A model generated the notes under the pieces. It made no database searches and was not told where the DNA came from. It worked only from the letters and a program-made list of their open reading frames with translations. This document shows positions 19,508-28,221 of a stretch of 64,000 nucleotides of DNA, one piece after another; the stretch's first letter is position 1, and each line of letters begins with the position of its first letter. The position numbers and the translations under genes were made by a program. Source of the stretch: DASPSR01 sp035498715. Its GTDB lineage: Bacteria; Nitrospirota; UBA9217. Location of the stretch: positions 5,237 through 69,236 of the forward strand of contig DATJZV010000090.1 in the NCBI GenBank assembly GCA_035498715.1, in the 5' to 3' direction.

Positions 19508-19876
19508 CTAAGGCCTGTTCAATGCACGCCGTATCGATTCCTTGAGCTCCTTGATCTTTACGGGCTTGGGGAAGAAGTCGTGCACGTCTCCCCGCAGCGC
19601 TTCGATGGCCGCATCGAGGTTGGCGAAGGCCGTGATCATGATGACCTTGGTCTCGGGATACAGCTTTTTCACCGTTCTAAGGACTTCCATCCCGTCGATG
19701 CCCTTCATCTTGTAGTCCGTAACAACGACGTGAAATTTATCCTCTTTCAGCCGTGCCAGTGCCGGCTCGGCATTTAAAAATGTCTCGACCTGATAGCCCT
19801 CCTGCTCGAGCGAAAGCTTTGCCATGTCGCCCACGATCTTTTCGTCGTCAATGACCATGATCTTGTGACTATTCAT
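19508..19876 (-). CDS. Single-domain response regulator
   Basis: A 122-residue CheY-like receiver with no output domain. The acidic pocket IDDE (about residues 9-12), the phosphoacceptor Asp in VVVTDYKMKG (about 54), the threonine in MITAFA and the lysine in PKPVK are all in place. Its ATG overlaps the stop of the histidine kinase by four bases (ATGA), so the two are translationally coupled. Output is probably by protein-protein contact, perhaps with the PEP-synthase-like product encoded next; that link is inferred from order only. Confidence 0.93.
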   Translation of the reverse strand: MNSHKIMVIDDEKIVGDMAKLSLEQEGYQVETFLNAEPALARLKEDKFHVVVTDYKMKGIDGMEVLRTVKKLYPETKVIMITAFANLDAAIEALRGDVHDFFPKPVKIKELKESIRRALNRP

Positions 19877-21282
19877 CGATTTTTCTCCTCTTTTTTATAC
19901 AGTGGCAGTTCTAAGGTGAAGGTCGTCCCGACTCCCACCTTGCTATCCACTCTGATATCCCCTCTATGGTTCTTGATGATTCCGTAACTGACCGAGAGCC
20001 CGAGGCCGGTTCCCGCGTCGCCCTTGGTGCTGAAAAAGGGATCGAAGATATGCGGCAGGAACTCAGGCGGGATGCCTTTTCCAGTGTCCGCCACACCGAT
20101 CTCCACAGAATTCCCGCTCTTTCCCAGCCTCGATGAAATGACGAGCCTGCCACCCGAGGACATGGCCTGGACCGCGTTGGTGATGAGGTTCACCAGGACC
20201 TGCTGTATTTGATGCTCATCGACATATACATGCGGCAGTGCATGGTCGAGATGAAGCGTCGTTTCGATATTCGACACATCGATCATGTTCTGCACAAGCG
20301 TAAGCGTCTTCTGTATCACGGAGTTGATGTCCGCCTCGTTCGGGTTCGAATCCTTTGGCTTGGAAAAATCGAGGAGGTTCTTAACGATCTTTCGTATCCG
20401 CTCCGTCTCCTCCTCCACCTTGCTCATGAGCTCGACCCGGTCCCTACCGCTGAGCTTGTCGTATAGTTCCGCATAGGTCTGGGCGATCATGGAAATGTTA
20501 TTCAGGGGATTCGTGAGCTCATGCGCCACCCCCGCCGTGAGAATACCCATGGAAGCAAGTTTCTTGGACTGGATGAGCTCCTCTTCGCGGTGGCCAAGTT
20601 CCTCGGACATGGAGTTGATGGCCGCAATGACGGAGCCAAGCTCATCATTGGATTGGAACACTTCTATCTTTTGGAAATTGCCTCCGGAGATGGATTTCGC
20701 CAGTTTCTCGATTTCCCGCAACGACCGGAGAATCTTCTGAGAAATAAAGTGTCCCAAGAAAAGGGCGGAAAACAGAATGGCCCAGAAGGAAAACATCAGT
20801 ATCCGCTTGGAGCTCAGGATAATATCATTCACCCGCCTTCTTTCAAGGTGCGTGATGGAATCGGAAAATTCCTTCAGCTTTTTGCCCTCGGCCCTGAGCC
20901 GCAACTCGAGATGCTGGTCCATGGAGCTGCCTGTCCGCGCTTCTTCGATGACATCCGAATAAGCTTTGAGGTACGAGTCAAGCTTCTTGAGATCGGTCTC
21001 ACCGATGGCCCTGATAATGTCATCCCGCACCTCTCCGATTGTCCTGACGGTATAATCTATTTTTCCCCGTATCTCGGCAAGCGCTTTCTTATCCTTGTAG
21101 AGAAAATAGTTCTTTTCCGAAAGCCTCATTTCGAGAAAGGACGCATTCAGATCATCGGCGATTTCCACGAATCTGAGCTTAGTAAGGACAAGATTCATAT
21201 TCTGAAAGGCAAAAAAACCGATCAGAATAATGAATGCGCCGTACATGACGTTGGAGAGGATGAGCTTTTTTTCGATCTTCAT
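19873..21282 (-). CDS. Membrane sensor histidine kinase
   Basis: A 469-residue kinase with an N-terminal membrane helix (about 8-28), a periplasmic helical sensor (about 30-155), a second helix (about 160-178) and a HAMP linker. The HisKA dimerisation domain carries the phosphoacceptor in GVAHELTNPLNN (about residue 253) and the HATPase_c domain shows NLITNAVQAM, DTGKGI and GTGLGLSVSYGI. It is the first gene of a kinase, response regulator and PEP-synthase-like unit. The sensor region resembles four-helix-bundle domains rather than PAS folds. The stimulus is unknown. Confidence 0.94.
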   Translation of the reverse strand: MKIEKKLILSNVMYGAFIILIGFFAFQNMNLVLTKLRFVEIADDLNASFLEMRLSEKNYFLYKDKKALAEIRGKIDYTVRTIGEVRDDIIRAIGETDLKKLDSYLKAYSDVIEEARTGSSMDQHLELRLRAEGKKLKEFSDSITHLERRRVNDIILSSKRILMFSFWAILFSALFLGHFISQKILRSLREIEKLAKSISGGNFQKIEVFQSNDELGSVIAAINSMSEELGHREEELIQSKKLASMGILTAGVAHELTNPLNNISMIAQTYAELYDKLSGRDRVELMSKVEEETERIRKIVKNLLDFSKPKDSNPNEADINSVIQKTLTLVQNMIDVSNIETTLHLDHALPHVYVDEHQIQQVLVNLITNAVQAMSSGGRLVISSRLGKSGNSVEIGVADTGKGIPPEFLPHIFDPFFSTKGDAGTGLGLSVSYGIIKNHRGDIRVDSKVGVGTTFTLELPLYKKEEKNR

Positions 21283-21489
21283 ACTGAATTAGATATCGTT
21301 CATCATGCCCCTCATTCTGTTATTCCCGCAGCGTTTCTGAGCGGGAAGCTGGTTTTCATTGACGCGAAAACCATATCCCCGATAGGGTCATTCGTGGAAA
21401 ACAAATAATGAGCAGGCGCTTAGCATATCGATTCTATTTTTGGCGAACTGCATATACCCTAGCGGTATAGTAATGCTCGCCGATTCCCG

Positions 21490-22731
21490 TCACTCCGGAT
21501 AGGCTATGCCCCTCGGAACTTCTGCCTGTTCCTTGCGGACAGGCCAGTACCAGAGCATCCCGTCCACGAGCATCAGAAGTGCCGCGGCAATGAGCAACAT
21601 ATTAAACGATGTGAGCAGACCGAACCCGAAATAGCTCAAAATACCGATGCCGATGCCGAGGAAAGAAATGCCTGTCCGGATGAATGCAAGCCCGGTCCTC
21701 GCCCGCGCATAGATGGTGCGATAGCAGGCAGCAATCGTCCGCTGGGCCGCCAGAACGTTCCGCTCCCGAGCGAACATGGTGCGCGTTTTGCTTGACGGCG
21801 TCGGATTAAGATAGGTACTGTGATCGGCAAGATAATCTCCCATTCGTGCAAGCATCGTTCCCTGCGTTGCCTTCCTTGCTCCCGTATTCTCGATAAAATG
21901 GTAATCCTCGAGGAACTGGATCGTAGCTGCCGTGACTTCGACCAGCGTCTGGTTCCCGGGAGGTGTGAGCCGAGATTTCCGGATGCTCAAATACTGGGGA
22001 AGGCCGTAACATGCGATGATGATACCAACAATGAGTACCGAAAAATAGAGATAGGGGTTGCTGCTCGTGTTCCTCGACTGCAGCAAGGCGTTCGAGAGCG
22101 CTATTGTACCCATCCCCCACCGGATGAAAGAAAGACCGGTCCTTGCCTTCGCAAGATCGGTCCGGTAGCAGGCCATTCTCGTGCGCCAGTGCGCCATCGT
22201 GTTTCTCCAGAACGCAAGTCCGGTCCGCTCCGTGCCGATCAAGAGCCCAACCTTTGCATGGAGAAAATCCTGGATGTACCATTGAATGTCCGAATCAAGA
22301 GAGACGCGGAATTCATACCGGTCTGCCTTGATGTGTTTTTTCACGTCCTCCCGCATGGCCTCGCTTTCCGGGTTTCTCGCCGCAATGACTACGGTGCCCG
22401 ACTTGTCCTTCATGACCGGCATCCACTGGTACGTCGAGAGCGAGTCTGCGTTCAGGTTGATCAGAAGCTCCGGTGGGATCGGCAGGCGTTCGTCGTATTC
22501 GATCGCGCGACAATTATAGTACTTCGCAAGCGCCGCAAGCATGTCCTGCTTGGTTATTTTGTACTCGCTCAGAAGGACCTTTTCGATATCGATGCCCCTT
22601 GCTTGGGCCCTGCTTGCCGCTACTTCGAGATCGGCAGTGCCCAGAATCCTCCGTTCTACCAGAAGGGAGAACTCCAAGCCAGCCCCGACTGCATTATCGG
22701 CGAAATCGTCGTTCATCAGCTCATTTTTCAT
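21490..22731 (-). CDS. GspE/MshE N-terminal-like domain fused to two DUF202 units with Arg-heptad helices
   Basis: About 413 residues from ATG 22731, which overlaps the previous gene's stop. The N-terminal 140 residues resemble the type II secretion ATPase N-terminal (MshEN) fold: VAASRAQARGIDIEKVLL then ITKQDMLAALAKYYNCRAIE. Two DUF202-like units follow. Each begins with a helix in which arginine, usually RT, recurs every seven residues (RTGLAFW, RNTMAHW, RTRMACY, RTDLAKA, RTGLSFI; later RTMFARE, RNVLAAQ, RTIAACY, RTIYARA, RTGLAFI). Each then has two membrane helices, the second unit ending GMLWYWPVRK. Function is unknown. It is a clear paralogue of the gene upstream. Confidence 0.85.
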   Translation of the reverse strand: MKNELMNDDFADNAVGAGLEFSLLVERRILGTADLEVAASRAQARGIDIEKVLLSEYKITKQDMLAALAKYYNCRAIEYDERLPIPPELLINLNADSLSTYQWMPVMKDKSGTVVIAARNPESEAMREDVKKHIKADRYEFRVSLDSDIQWYIQDFLHAKVGLLIGTERTGLAFWRNTMAHWRTRMACYRTDLAKARTGLSFIRWGMGTIALSNALLQSRNTSSNPYLYFSVLIVGIIIACYGLPQYLSIRKSRLTPPGNQTLVEVTAATIQFLEDYHFIENTGARKATQGTMLARMGDYLADHSTYLNPTPSSKTRTMFARERNVLAAQRTIAACYRTIYARARTGLAFIRTGISFLGIGIGILSYFGFGLLTSFNMLLIAAALLMLVDGMLWYWPVRKEQAEVPRGIAYPE

Positions 22732-24373
22732 GGTTATTAAAAAATACCGTTCCCCATTCAAAATTTGGTCTTCCGTAATCAGGAATAGTTATCTCCATGT
22801 CCCCGTAGCAGTACGGGTACTCCTTCCTCATGCGTTCGGCGGGAAGCATCCAGCGGTATCCGTCCACGATCAGTGCAAGCCCACTTACAATCAGCAAGGC
22901 GTTGAAGATCGTCCAGCCAGGCGAGGCGATACCGAAATAAGCCATCAATCCCGCGCCAACAGACGTAATGCTCATGCCTGTCCTGATGTACGCCATGCCC
23001 GTCCGCGACACCGCCATGACCGTTCGGAGCCGTGCCATGACGACGCGACGGTCGGCAAGCACCGTCCGTTCCAGAGCGTGGCCTGTCGTGGCCCAGATGC
23101 CCGGCATCTGGTCCGCGGTAACCGGCGGACCCGGCCTGTCCTTTCCTGGTCCCGATCGTTTGTGGCCAAGCGGAAATACCATGTCCCAGATCGTTTCCTT
23201 GTTAAGCCCCGCCAGCACGGACCGCAACCCTTCGATTCCGGACTTGCGCCCGCCGAAATACCAGTAAAAGCCCTCGGCGGACATGAGAATGCCCGCGGCA
23301 ATCAGTGTGACATCGAAGATCGACCACGCCGACCACCTGCTCGCTTCAAACTGCCTCATCAAACCTATGCCGAGTCCGGTAAAGGCAATGCCGGTCCTGG
23401 TAAAGGAGAGCCCCGTCCGCGCTCGGGCGAGCTTTGTCCGGTGGCCGGCAAGCGACGTCCGCTCCTCTGCCATGTCAGTCCGGTCGCTGGCCAGGAACCT
23501 TCGCCGCATTACGGGCGAGAGATTCTCCCAATCGGCTCTGTGCTCTCCCGCGCCCTTTATTTCTTCGGTCCGGGTGATGACAGGACGGCCGTCCCTCACA
23601 TCTCCCTGAAGGACACAGGTTCCCCAGGTCGGCAACGTGCAGCTAGTGTCAAGCGGTTTGCCTGCGATCTTCCGAGCGGGCAAATACCATTTTATCCCGT
23701 CATAAACCATGATGACACCGACGGTCAATAGCGGCGCTTCAAGGACCAGGTAAAAACCGGCCCCCAGGACACGCAAAAACAGAAGGGCGATGACGATAAA
23801 GGAAACGCCGGTCCGGATGAAGGCGAGACCCGTCCGCCCTTTCGCGAAGAGCGTACGGTAATGCGCATAGGTCGATCGCTGGTAGGCGAGGAACGTCCTC
23901 ACGCGGGCGAGCGGCGTCCGGCCCCCGGAGATGCGGAAATTGCGGTTCACGTCGAAATTATGTTCAATGATGCGGATGAGGTCGGCCGGAAGCGACACGC
24001 GGAAATCGATATGCTCAACGCCTAGCGTTTTTTTAATGTCTTCGATTACACGCTCGTCGTCGGGGCGGAAGGCAATGACCTCAGCCTGTTTCTCGCGCAC
24101 GGAGAGCGGAAACCACAAGGCACTCTTCTGGTGCTCCAAGTCGAGCCGCAGGACCAGAAAGTAGGACGCGGCCACGCTCTCATCGAATTCAACGAACGGA
24201 TAGCCGAAATATTCCGAAAGGCAGAAGAGGACCTCGTGTTTCGGGATCCCTTGCCGGATCATCAGCTCCTCGACCGCCGTCCCCGTGGCTATCGATTCCC
24301 GCTCCATCGAGTCCAGCTCTACCTCGGAGAGGACCCCCAGACGGAGCAGTCTATTGAATTTATCTCTGATCAT
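22721..24373 (-). CDS. GspE/MshE N-terminal-like domain fused to three DUF202 units with Arg-heptad helices
   Basis: A 550-residue inner-membrane protein. Residues 1-150 match the MshEN-like fold (NRLLRLGVLSEVELDSME, then GTAVEELMIRQGIPKHEVL). Three DUF202-like units follow, each an Arg-heptad helix and two membrane segments: RTPLARV-RTFLAYQ-RSTYAHY; RTDMAEE-RTSLAGH-RTKLARA; RTVLADR-RVVMARL-RTVMAVS. Each ends in the same RTG(L/M) heptads and a segment such as YDGIKWYLPARK. A canonical DUF202 protein has one unit and about 100 residues; this tandem expansion is unusual. It overlaps the downstream paralogue by 11 bases. A promoter lies just upstream. MshEN domains can bind cyclic di-GMP, but I cannot show that here. 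Confidence 0.85.
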   Translation of the reverse strand: MIRDKFNRLLRLGVLSEVELDSMERESIATGTAVEELMIRQGIPKHEVLFCLSEYFGYPFVEFDESVAASYFLVLRLDLEHQKSALWFPLSVREKQAEVIAFRPDDERVIEDIKKTLGVEHIDFRVSLPADLIRIIEHNFDVNRNFRISGGRTPLARVRTFLAYQRSTYAHYRTLFAKGRTGLAFIRTGVSFIVIALLFLRVLGAGFYLVLEAPLLTVGVIMVYDGIKWYLPARKIAGKPLDTSCTLPTWGTCVLQGDVRDGRPVITRTEEIKGAGEHRADWENLSPVMRRRFLASDRTDMAEERTSLAGHRTKLARARTGLSFTRTGIAFTGLGIGLMRQFEASRWSAWSIFDVTLIAAGILMSAEGFYWYFGGRKSGIEGLRSVLAGLNKETIWDMVFPLGHKRSGPGKDRPGPPVTADQMPGIWATTGHALERTVLADRRVVMARLRTVMAVSRTGMAYIRTGMSITSVGAGLMAYFGIASPGWTIFNALLIVSGLALIVDGYRWMLPAERMRKEYPYCYGDMEITIPDYGRPNFEWGTVFFNNHEK

Positions 24374-24401
24374 ATAAGTATCCCGTTGGACCTAAAATCG
24401 T

Positions 24402-24430
24402 ATAATACGGGAAAGAAATGTTTTTGTAAA
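24402..24430 (-). promoter_or_regulatory. Candidate sigma-70 promoter of the two-gene DUF202 operon
   Basis: Minus-strand TTTACA (complement of 24425-24430), a 17-base spacer and TATTAT (complement of 24402-24407), placing the start of transcription about 20 bases before the ATG at 24373. A TTGACA slightly further upstream offers an alternative pairing with TACAAA. Confidence 0.5.
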
Positions 24431-24621
24431 GAATTCTGTCAGGCGTGTCAAGAAAAAAGGTGGATGCTGTTCGCGAGGTTAATTTCCGACGTGTGGCAGG
24501 TTGCCTGTCTGAAGCCATATTCAGTCGAGAGCAAACGGCTTGGCTCCCGTAATCATTCGATGGTCCATGAAGACGTTATTTCTTTATCCGCTACTTCTCC
24601 GAACCGTTCCGCCCGTACGGC

Positions 24622-24810
24622 TTACGCTTTCTTTTCTTCTTTCTTTTCTATTGATGGGGCGTCCGGCCCCTCTTTCATCGCCTTCTTGAATGCCTTGATG
24701 CTCTTGCCGAGGCCCTCACCCAGCTCCGGGAGCTTCCCCGGGCCGAAGATGGTCAACACAATCAACAGGATCAGTATCAGATGCATTGGCTGTACCAAAC
24801 CTTCGAACAT
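24622..24810 (-). CDS. tatA: Twin-arginine translocase subunit TatA-like
   Basis: A 62-residue protein with one N-terminal membrane helix (MHLILILLIVLTIFG), then the conserved FGPGKLPELGEGLGKSIKAF hinge and amphipathic helix and a charged Lys/Glu tail. This is the TatA/E layout. ATG at 24810 is preceded by AGGAG at seven bases. No tatB or tatC is adjacent, so this is an orphan copy or the main tat locus lies elsewhere. The longer frame to 24852 adds residues without homology. Confidence 0.93.
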   Translation of the reverse strand: MFEGLVQPMHLILILLIVLTIFGPGKLPELGEGLGKSIKAFKKAMKEGPDAPSIEKKEEKKA

Positions 24811-24956
24811 TATTACTCCTTTTTTAAGCACCCTTTCGAGCAAAGCACTCATGCCGCTTCACTATCTGATGCAACACGAGATTGCTTCGTAGGAAAAATC
24901 ATTTCTCACAGCGGCGGCATAGAGCCATATTTACGTTATGCAGAACTCCTTCTTTC

Positions 24957-25379
24957 TTATAATCCGACAACATACACCGGGCACGGCGCACGGTCGATGA
25001 CCTTCTCTACGATGTGATCACCAAAGAGCCGGCTAATGATACTTTTTTTCTTTTTCGACCCCATGATGATAAGATCGCATTTTTCTTCTGCGGCGACTTC
25101 CACGATCCTGTCCGGCACGTCACCGGCCTCCAACCGCGTTTTTACCATTGCTCCCTCGGCCTCAGCAACCTCATTGATAACGGAAACTGCCTTGGCCGCC
25201 CCGTCGTCCAGGACATCGTGAAGGTTCTTGATGCCCGTCAGGTTGAGTTCGCCATCAAAAGGCCGGACAACTTTCACGACCGTGATCCAGGTCTTTTCGT
25301 CCTTGGCGAGTTTGATCCCCTGTTCCAGGACCTCTTTGGACCCGTTCAACGCGATAAGAACTTTTCTATAACCCTTCAT
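24957..25379 (-). CDS. Universal stress protein (single UspA domain)
   Basis: A 140-residue UspA-fold protein. The N-terminal strand KVLIALNGSKEVLEQGIKLA and the C-terminal block DLIIMGSKKKKSIISRLFGD followed by IDRAPCPVYVV are typical. The nucleotide loop has MGSKKKK where ATP-binding members have a glycine-rich G-x2-G-x9-G motif, so ATP binding is doubtful. GGGAG lies ten bases before the ATG. It follows a tandem Usp gene on the same strand and is probably the distal member of that operon. Confidence 0.9.
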   Translation of the reverse strand: MKGYRKVLIALNGSKEVLEQGIKLAKDEKTWITVVKVVRPFDGELNLTGIKNLHDVLDDGAAKAVSVINEVAEAEGAMVKTRLEAGDVPDRIVEVAAEEKCDLIIMGSKKKKSIISRLFGDHIVEKVIDRAPCPVYVVGL

Positions 25380-25481
25380 AATATATCACGCTCCCTTGCT
25401 TGCTATAGTGTTTACTTTGAATTCTGTTTTCATCAACCTGACATCTCCACGTCATCTGCATTCCATTCGTTCTCAGGTCAT

Positions 25482-26345
25482 TTACCTCGCAATCAGTATT
25501 GGACAGGAGGCATATGCAATAATACGCTCCGCCGTGCTCCCGATGATAGCCTTGTTTACGCCCCTCCATCCGTGGGTTCCCATGACGATCAGATCATGTT
25601 TCAGCGTGTCTGCGATCTCCACGATCTTGTCACCGGCATGACCCTCCTGCACGACCGCCTTGATCTCTACTCCCAGCCCTGCGGCGTGCTTCTTTGCTCC
25701 CTCGACGATCTTCTCCGCCTCTCGAAAGAGGCTCTTCTTAATGGTCTCTGTCTTGAAGAAGTCCATCATCTCTTCGTAGCGGGGTATAACGTAAAGGACC
25801 GCTACCTCTGCTCCGTCAATTTTCGACAGTTCGCTGGCCCGCGTCAGCGCCTTTTTGCTGGCCTCGGAGCCGTCGAAGGGGACCAGCAAGGAATGATAAC
25901 TTCCGCTGCACTTCGAACACGGTTTCTTGACCACAAGCACATCGCAGGGTGAGTTCAGGATGACCTGCGACGTTACGCTACCCATAAGCAGCCGCTTCAG
26001 TCCCTTTCGTCCATAGGTGCCGAGAGCAATGAGGTCGGCTTTCTTCCCTTGTGCAATGTCCACGATCACGTCGGGCGGCTCGCCTTCGCATATAATAGAC
26101 TCGATGCTCCCGTTCAGTCCGTAATCATGATGGAGACTCTTCTTCGCGTCCATGCAGACCTTCGTCCCTATTTCGAACCGCTTCTCCATCTGCGACGGCA
26201 GAATAGTGAACTCCTCTTGGTCAAAATAGACCGCATGGACCAGGAAGAGATGCCCCCCGTGTTTTTTTATCCAGAGCGAAGTTTCTTGCAGTGCCGCCCT
26301 GCTCGACAATGACTCATCGTATCCGACAACAATAGTGCTGTACAT
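25482..26345 (-). CDS. Tandem universal stress protein (two UspA domains)
   Basis: A 287-residue protein with two UspA domains (about 1-145 and 152-287). Both end in the ATP-loop pattern: ALGTYGRKGLKRLLMGSVTS and MGTHGWRGVNKAIIGSTAE, which fit G-x2-G-x9-G(S/T), so ATP binding is likely. A CSKC pair at the domain junction is unusual and might bind metal or be redox active (inference). The ATG shares bases with the stop of the TIGR02186 gene upstream and has GGAGG eight bases away, so the two are coupled. Similar Usp genes accompany TauE-type transporters in anaerobes. Confidence 0.92.
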   Translation of the reverse strand: MYSTIVVGYDESLSSRAALQETSLWIKKHGGHLFLVHAVYFDQEEFTILPSQMEKRFEIGTKVCMDAKKSLHHDYGLNGSIESIICEGEPPDVIVDIAQGKKADLIALGTYGRKGLKRLLMGSVTSQVILNSPCDVLVVKKPCSKCSGSYHSLLVPFDGSEASKKALTRASELSKIDGAEVAVLYVIPRYEEMMDFFKTETIKKSLFREAEKIVEGAKKHAAGLGVEIKAVVQEGHAGDKIVEIADTLKHDLIVMGTHGWRGVNKAIIGSTAERIIAYASCPILIAR

Positions 26346-27148
26346 TAATGAGAACCTCCGCCTTTCCTAAACACCAAGCCGACACCGAAACCCGCGCCGA
26401 GCGCGATACCGATCGAGAGAATACCGTAGAACGCCGCGTTGTTCTTTGCCATGGTCGCAAGCGTTTTGACGAGGCCGGCCTGTTCAACATTTACCTTCGC
26501 TTCGGCCTGCTCAACGACTTTTCCATTCTTCACGGCATAGACCGACACTAGGTAATCTCCCGGTGCTGCCTGGTAGGGCCAGTCGGTCAGAATGTAATAC
26601 TCCTGCCTACCGTCGGCCTTCGCCGTTGTCGATATCTTCCCGAAGGAGGATACATATACGTTGGACGCTTCCTTATACTTAACGAACTCATTGAACCACT
26701 TGGCCTTCTCCTCCTCATTTGCGGCCGGCGTTACCGTGACATGTTTTTCGAGCGATGGATATCCGATCACATACTTTTCCATCTCTTCCGTGCTGAGCAT
26801 CTCATCGAGTTTCTTCGTGCTATAGACTGCGTAGAAATTCGGGGTATGTTCGAATTTGAGCTGCCCCACATTCATCCACAAAAGGCCGCCGACCTTCCCC
26901 TTCTGTTTTAGGACCTGATGCTCTTCGGGAGCGGTTATCTTGATGACCAGATCAACGTTGGGATCCGACTCCCCACGAACGCTCACCGTGCTGCCGTGAT
27001 AGAAGAAGTCGATGGTGATATGGTCATGGTTCGCCTTGGCCGTCAGCATGGCGGAAGCATTGCCAGTGAAGACAAGGATGAAAATGAGGGCCAACGCGGC
27101 TATCATCGCGCTTCCCCGATCGGCAATTCGCAACCCGATTTTTTTCAT
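26345..27148 (-). CDS. TIGR02186-family periplasmic protein with C-terminal membrane anchor
   Basis: A 267-residue protein with an N-terminal signal segment (ALALIFILVFTGNASAM), a beta-rich periplasmic body and one C-terminal helix (FYGILSIGIALGAGFGVGLVF). This matches the TIGR02186 (Alph_Pro_TM) family, characteristically encoded beside TauE/SafE transporters, as here, where its ATG overlaps the transporter stop by one base (TAATG) with GGAGGA upstream. The biochemical role is unknown; partnership with the transporter is inferred from conserved synteny. Confidence 0.85.
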   Translation of the reverse strand: MKKIGLRIADRGSAMIAALALIFILVFTGNASAMLTAKANHDHITIDFFYHGSTVSVRGESDPNVDLVIKITAPEEHQVLKQKGKVGGLLWMNVGQLKFEHTPNFYAVYSTKKLDEMLSTEEMEKYVIGYPSLEKHVTVTPAANEEEKAKWFNEFVKYKEASNVYVSSFGKISTTAKADGRQEYYILTDWPYQAAPGDYLVSVYAVKNGKVVEQAEAKVNVEQAGLVKTLATMAKNNAAFYGILSIGIALGAGFGVGLVFRKGGGSH

Positions 27149-28074
27149 TAGTGTCCTCCTGCCTGTGAGATGAGTAATGACGGCGTAAGCGTCAGTTCGA
27201 AGATGATCTTTACAGTGACCGCGAGCACGATCCCGGCGAGCAATATTTTAAGCTGATCGGCCTTGAGCTTCCTTCCGAATACCGCGCCTACCTGCGCCCC
27301 GATCGTTGAGCCCAGGAGCAGCAGCACTGCAAGGATGAAATCTACACTATGGTTCGTGTATGCCTGGAGAAACGTGACCTCGATGCAGGTAAACAGGATC
27401 TGGAACAGACTCGTCCCGACGACCACGTGCATCGGCATCCTGAGCATATACACCATGATCGGAACCATCAGAAACCCGCCGCCCACGCCCATGATGGCGG
27501 CAAGAACACCGACAAAGGCACCGAGGACTATCGGCACAAAGACGGAATGGGTTATCCCTGATTTCTCGAACCGGGTCTGGAGCGGAAGGGATTTCAGGAA
27601 ACGCCCGACGGCCGATTCCTTCTCTTCGCCCGCCTCTTCATCAATGGACGTCTTCTTTTTCTTCATGCTCTGGAGGCTTTCGATGAACATATAGACGCCC
27701 ACGATGCCGAGCATGAGCACATAGGTCATCTTGATCACGAAATCTGCGTTGCCCATGGCATGGAGGAGTTTGATCGCCTGGACACCTATGATTCCTCCAA
27801 CAAACCCACCGGCGAGGAGGTATAGGCCCATCTTGAAATCCACATTCCCGACCTTCCAGTGAGCATAGGTCCCGGAAGTGGATGCCGCTACGATCTGGTT
27901 GGAATCCGTTGCCGCGGCAACGGTCGACGGAATGCCGAACATGATCAGAAGCGGCGTCATGAGAAAGCCTCCGCCCACGCCGAAGAGGCCTGAGAGCAGC
28001 CCCACGGCCAGTCCTAGCCCGACGGGCACGAGGATATTAATGCTGGTCAATGCTACCGGTAAGTACAGATACAT
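27148..28074 (-). CDS. TauE/SafE-family sulfite/organosulfonate exporter-like permease
   Basis: A 308-residue inner-membrane permease with about eight hydrophobic segments. The duplicated signature is clear: GLLSGLFGVGGGFLMTPLLI near residue 25 and GVLAAIMGVGGGFLMVPIMV near residue 205, one per half. A charged cytoplasmic loop (KKKKTSIDEEAGEEKE) separates the halves. Family members export sulfite, sulfoacetate or related anions; the substrate here cannot be told from sequence. It is the second gene of an operon starting with the Usp-like gene at 28719 behind a sigma-54 promoter. Confidence 0.93.
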   Translation of the reverse strand: MYLYLPVALTSINILVPVGLGLAVGLLSGLFGVGGGFLMTPLLIMFGIPSTVAAATDSNQIVAASTSGTYAHWKVGNVDFKMGLYLLAGGFVGGIIGVQAIKLLHAMGNADFVIKMTYVLMLGIVGVYMFIESLQSMKKKKTSIDEEAGEEKESAVGRFLKSLPLQTRFEKSGITHSVFVPIVLGAFVGVLAAIMGVGGGFLMVPIMVYMLRMPMHVVVGTSLFQILFTCIEVTFLQAYTNHSVDFILAVLLLLGSTIGAQVGAVFGRKLKADQLKILLAGIVLAVTVKIIFELTLTPSLLISQAGGH

Positions 28075-28112
28075 TACTCATCTCCTTTTCTTATTTTTTT
28101 TAATTTCTTAGA

Positions 28113-28210
28113 TGACATTGCGAGGGGACACAGTCCCCGAAGCAATCTGGATATTCTTCAACACGATACACGCGACCTGGGATTGCTCCACTTTCGGCTT
28201 GCAATGACAG
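28113..28210. repeat. Dispersed imperfect palindrome (ATTGCGAG/AAGCAATC type)
   Basis: A foldback of about 98 bases between the Usp-like and TauE genes. It begins TGACATTGCGAGGGG with an inner GGGGAC-ACA-GTCCCC hairpin, then CGAAGCAATCT; it ends GGGATTGCTCC then GGCTTGCAATGACAG. Ends of this type recur between genes in many Proteobacteria-like and Nitrospirota genomes and often carry transcript hairpins. A related shorter stretch lies near 4015-4040. Confidence 0.65.
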
Positions 28211-28221
28211 GCTGAGCGTGT

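Noticed and set aside
20337..20355. GGTTCGAATCC resembling a tRNA T-arm
   Set aside because: Lies inside the histidine kinase coding region with no acceptor stem or anticodon arm around it.
21421..21489. TGGC...TGCA upstream of the DUF202 stop as a sigma-54 promoter
   Set aside because: Spacing between the two boxes is too short for the -24/-12 consensus.
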